Below are positions 61,735 through 64,000 of a DNA stretch of 64,000 nucleotides, piece by piece; position 1 is the stretch's first letter; each line of letters opens with the position of its first letter. Made by a program: the position numbers and the translations under genes. The notes below the pieces were generated by a model. That model had not been told where the DNA came from. It made no database searches and saw only the letters and a list, made by a program, of their open reading frames with translations. This DNA comes from Breviolum minutum Mf 1.05b.01 (Eukaryota; Sar; Dinophyceae; Suessiales; Symbiodiniaceae), in contig DF240165.1 in NCBI GenBank assembly GCA_000507305.1, forward strand, positions 108,160 to 172,159. The letters are read 5' to 3'.

Positions 61735-61912
61735 GTTGAAACCTGGCCAAGAGACTTCCACTGATAGAGCAGATTTCGAGCCAAGAGATCTTCATACTGC
61801 GCCGCTTTGCGGTAGCGCTGAAGATTCTGCCTTTGGAAAAGTCCACAAAGTCAAAGGAGTCATTCTTGGCAAAGAATCTTTTGAAAACGGAATGCTAGCA
61901 ACACTTTCTTGA
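61735..61912 (+). CDS. Probable terminal exon, unknown protein
   Basis: Strong acceptor TTTTTCTCCTTCAG|G; then LKPGQETSTDRADFEPRDLH, TAPLCGSAEDSAFGKVHKVK and SFENGMLATLS to TGA, 58 codons. Good composition; no family recognised. Confidence 0.5.
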
Positions 61913-62126
61913 AAGGAGTTGGTTAATGTCAACCAGAAAAATCCGGCAAAGTTTTACAAAACCCGGTTTACAAAGAGACAACTACATACAGCTAAGATGT
62001 GCTGAAAATCTCGAAACCCTTGGGTTGTTTTTTCTCTGTTCAAGGCGGGACCCCTTCAAGGCTCGCAGGTCCAAAAAATCATTTCCCCCCATGAAAATCT
62101 CAACTTTGATTGAGTTGCCACCTCAG

Positions 62127-62275
62127 AAAATCATGTTTGATCTGCTCATTTCGATCCATGAACTGAGAGATTTCATTCTGGTCCTCGTTCATCACCGGAC
62201 TCCTGAACCGGCGGGGAAACTCCCCGACTCACCCCAGGGGATGGTTTCAGTGGTGTTGGGTAGCGATGAGACTGT
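62127..62275 (+). CDS. Probable exon, unknown protein
   Basis: Acceptor GCCACCTCAG|AAA and donor GACTGT|GTAAGG. Frame KIMFDLLISIHELRDFILVL then HHRTPEPAGKLPDSPQGMVS. It cannot belong to the same transcript as 61735-61912 if that one ends with its stop, unless the earlier exon is spliced out before it. Confidence 0.4.
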
Positions 62276-62818
62276 GTAAGGTTAGAAAAAACTGGAGGAT
62301 TGAAATGGCTCCAAAGATTTGGACCCCCATTTCATAGGGAAAACTCTCGTGCCTGGACTTCTTAGACAATCTGTCTGATGACAAGATTGGCATGCAGCCA
62401 ACACTGGAACTAAGAAGAAGAGAGACTTTTTGGTTTGCAGAATCCTGGAACCGCCCCCCCCTTTTGGGAAAAAAAAAATCACATACCACACCAGATTGGG
62501 AATTGAAAGAGAAAAAACATTGTATAATGCAAAATTCTTTAAAAATCGGATCATCAAATCACCTTGCAAAAAAAAAACAGGTTGTGTGCTCCACTCACAT
62601 TGGGAGAAAAGATTCCTTTGGTGTTTTCGTTTTGTTTGGTGCAGTGGTTTTCGCACCCTTCAAAAAACGGAGCTTAAATGCTTGGCTAAAAAATCAACGT
62701 CAATTCTGGGCTCTTTCACCTTTTGGCCCAGGTGTTTAGGTGACCAAACATGACATTCGGAAGGTAGCATCTGGCCCAGCGATCCTAAATACTCCCATCA
62801 CAAGCACCAAACAAACAA

Positions 62819-62937
62819 CTAGTCGGTTGAATCGAACCAACCCATTTGAAAAATATGCGACCCATCAAATTGGATCATTTAAATACCCAAACATTCGGGG
62901 TGAAAATTAAAAAAATGCTTGAATTGCCACCAACCAG
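62819..62937. repeat. Family A foldback, diverged
   Basis: CTAGTCGGTTGAATCGAACC ... TGCTTGAATTGCCACCAACCAG. Confidence 0.65.
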
Positions 62938-63213
62938 ACAATGGTGTCTCTTTCAAGGGTTTCCGTCTGTATAAGGCCCATCAAACATTCGTACCTCTGG
63001 GGATGCAGCTGGGTGTTTTTTGCTAAGTCAAGCAGTCAAGGCTCTTTTTGTCCAAGTTCCAAAACTTCCAGAAAAACCGGGGAAGCTAAAAAAAAGTCTA
63101 CAGTCTACACATCATGTATATAAGTCCCGCACCAAAACATTGAATTTCTTCCAAAAAAACAAACGCTGCAAAAAAAAAAGAGTTGCCTTTGCCAAGAGGC
63201 AAGTGCATTTACA

Positions 63214-63345
63214 GTGACTGTGAATTTAGGTCGCCTTTGTTAGCCCAAGACATGGAAACCCCCCGAGCTTTGCGCCTTGGCAATGGTCGGTTTGTTAAGC
63301 GTTGAACCATCCCGGCAATGTGGCCCTCATGGGTGCGTGCTTTGA
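63214..63345 (-). CDS. Probable terminal exon, basic protein end
   Basis: Acceptor ATTTCTCAAG|GC, then LKARTHEGHIAGMVQRLTNR and PLPRRKARGVSMSWANKGDL to TAA, about 43 codons. Basic, soluble. No family recognised. Confidence 0.4.
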
Positions 63346-63599
63346 GGCCTTGAGAAATTTTAGGGTTTTTTTGTTGAAAAAGTTTTCTGTTCGTCCAGTT
63401 TTCGGCAGGAGATGAGAAAAAACAGATTCTCGAACCGCTTTCGTTTTTGGGTGGCGGGGGGGTAAAGTAGCAAAACATCCCATTTTGGGGGCAGAAATTT
63501 TCTGGGATTCTCGCCATGGCAAATCAACAAACTTCCAGGAAACGTGTTCAAAAACTTCGATGCGGGCACTGCACACAGAAAATGGACGAACTTGAAATG

Positions 63600-63672
63600 A
63601 ACACCCTGAAAGAGGAGCTTCCTTGATTCCTTTAGGACATCATTTTCAGGTTCCACGGGAATTTTCCGCAGA
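63600..63672. repeat. Family F, partial
   Basis: ACACCCTGAAAGAGGAGC ... TTTCAGGTTCCACGGGAATTTTCC. Confidence 0.5.
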
Positions 63673-64000
63673 AAAAGATTGGTAAAACCACCTCTGCTAG
63701 TATGATGTTTAAAGATTCAGCTTGGCTCAAGGGAAAGTTTGAAAACTCATGTTGGAATCCAGGATCCCTTTGACCACACAAAAAAAGTAGAATCTTTGCC
63801 CATAAACCTTCACAAAAAAAAAACACATCGGCAATGTTAAGAAGGGATTCTGAATCATTGGAATCTGCCTTCGTAAGAATTCATGAGAATTCTAACTTTG
63901 AGAAAGGGTTGCTTCCTTCTAGTCATCAAAATCAGAGTTCTTGCACCATTTTTTGATAGCTGGCAAGTTGGGATTCCTGGGGATGTTTTTCGGGGGTCAG

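Overview
The window looks like nuclear DNA of a dinoflagellate, probably close to Symbiodiniaceae/Suessiales (about 0.75 sure of dinoflagellate, low for genus). The evidence is a DIRS-like retroelement whose gag-like and RT proteins look like those common in dinoflagellates, FNIP/LRR-type repeats (LPNSLQNLTFG), an AP2-like domain, and a spliced gene whose introns begin with GC as often as GT. The DNA is A/T-rich by eye. It is very repeat-dense, and host coding sequence occurs only as short scattered exons.

Layout. 1-6.4 kb: foldback repeats, one likely plus-strand exon (4122-4285) and a G/C-rich coding-like remnant (6430-6850). 6861-11962: a 5.1-kb element with about 180-bp terminal inverted repeats and a TTA target duplication; it carries four degraded minus-strand genes (zinc-ribbon protein, coiled-coil/GRP protein, a large unknown protein broken three times, and a CECG...RHLK..KH zinc finger) plus an LRR fragment. 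12-17 kb: foldbacks and small exon candidates on both strands. 17408-23488: a 6.1-kb DIRS-like retroelement on the minus strand, inserted inside a family-C foldback whose two halves mark its ends. Gene order is small membrane protein, gag-like, RT-RNase H, tyrosine recombinase (in an overlapping frame) and a cytosine-methyltransferase-like domain.

26.5-37.4 kb: my best host gene. It is a minus-strand gene with a KH RNA-binding domain that I could follow through nine exons in one unbroken phase. Most donors are AG|GC, and the introns are filled with foldbacks and a compound microsatellite. 39070-41640: a 2.6-kb element with about 120-bp TIRs, flanked by TA inside a perfect 20-bp palindrome. 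43-47 kb: a huge AC microsatellite containing an assembly gap, then exons of a minus-strand gene ending in an AP2-like domain. 47-64 kb: more foldbacks, a near-perfect hairpin (49222-49332), ATG/CAT microsatellites and isolated exon candidates.

At least ten families of roughly 100-150 bp foldback (MITE-like) elements tile the window. Most begin and end with TA, as expected of Tc1/mariner-type MITEs. Nested cases give relative ages: D is inside A, and the retroelement is inside C. All exon calls come from reading frame and splice motifs alone and need transcript support.
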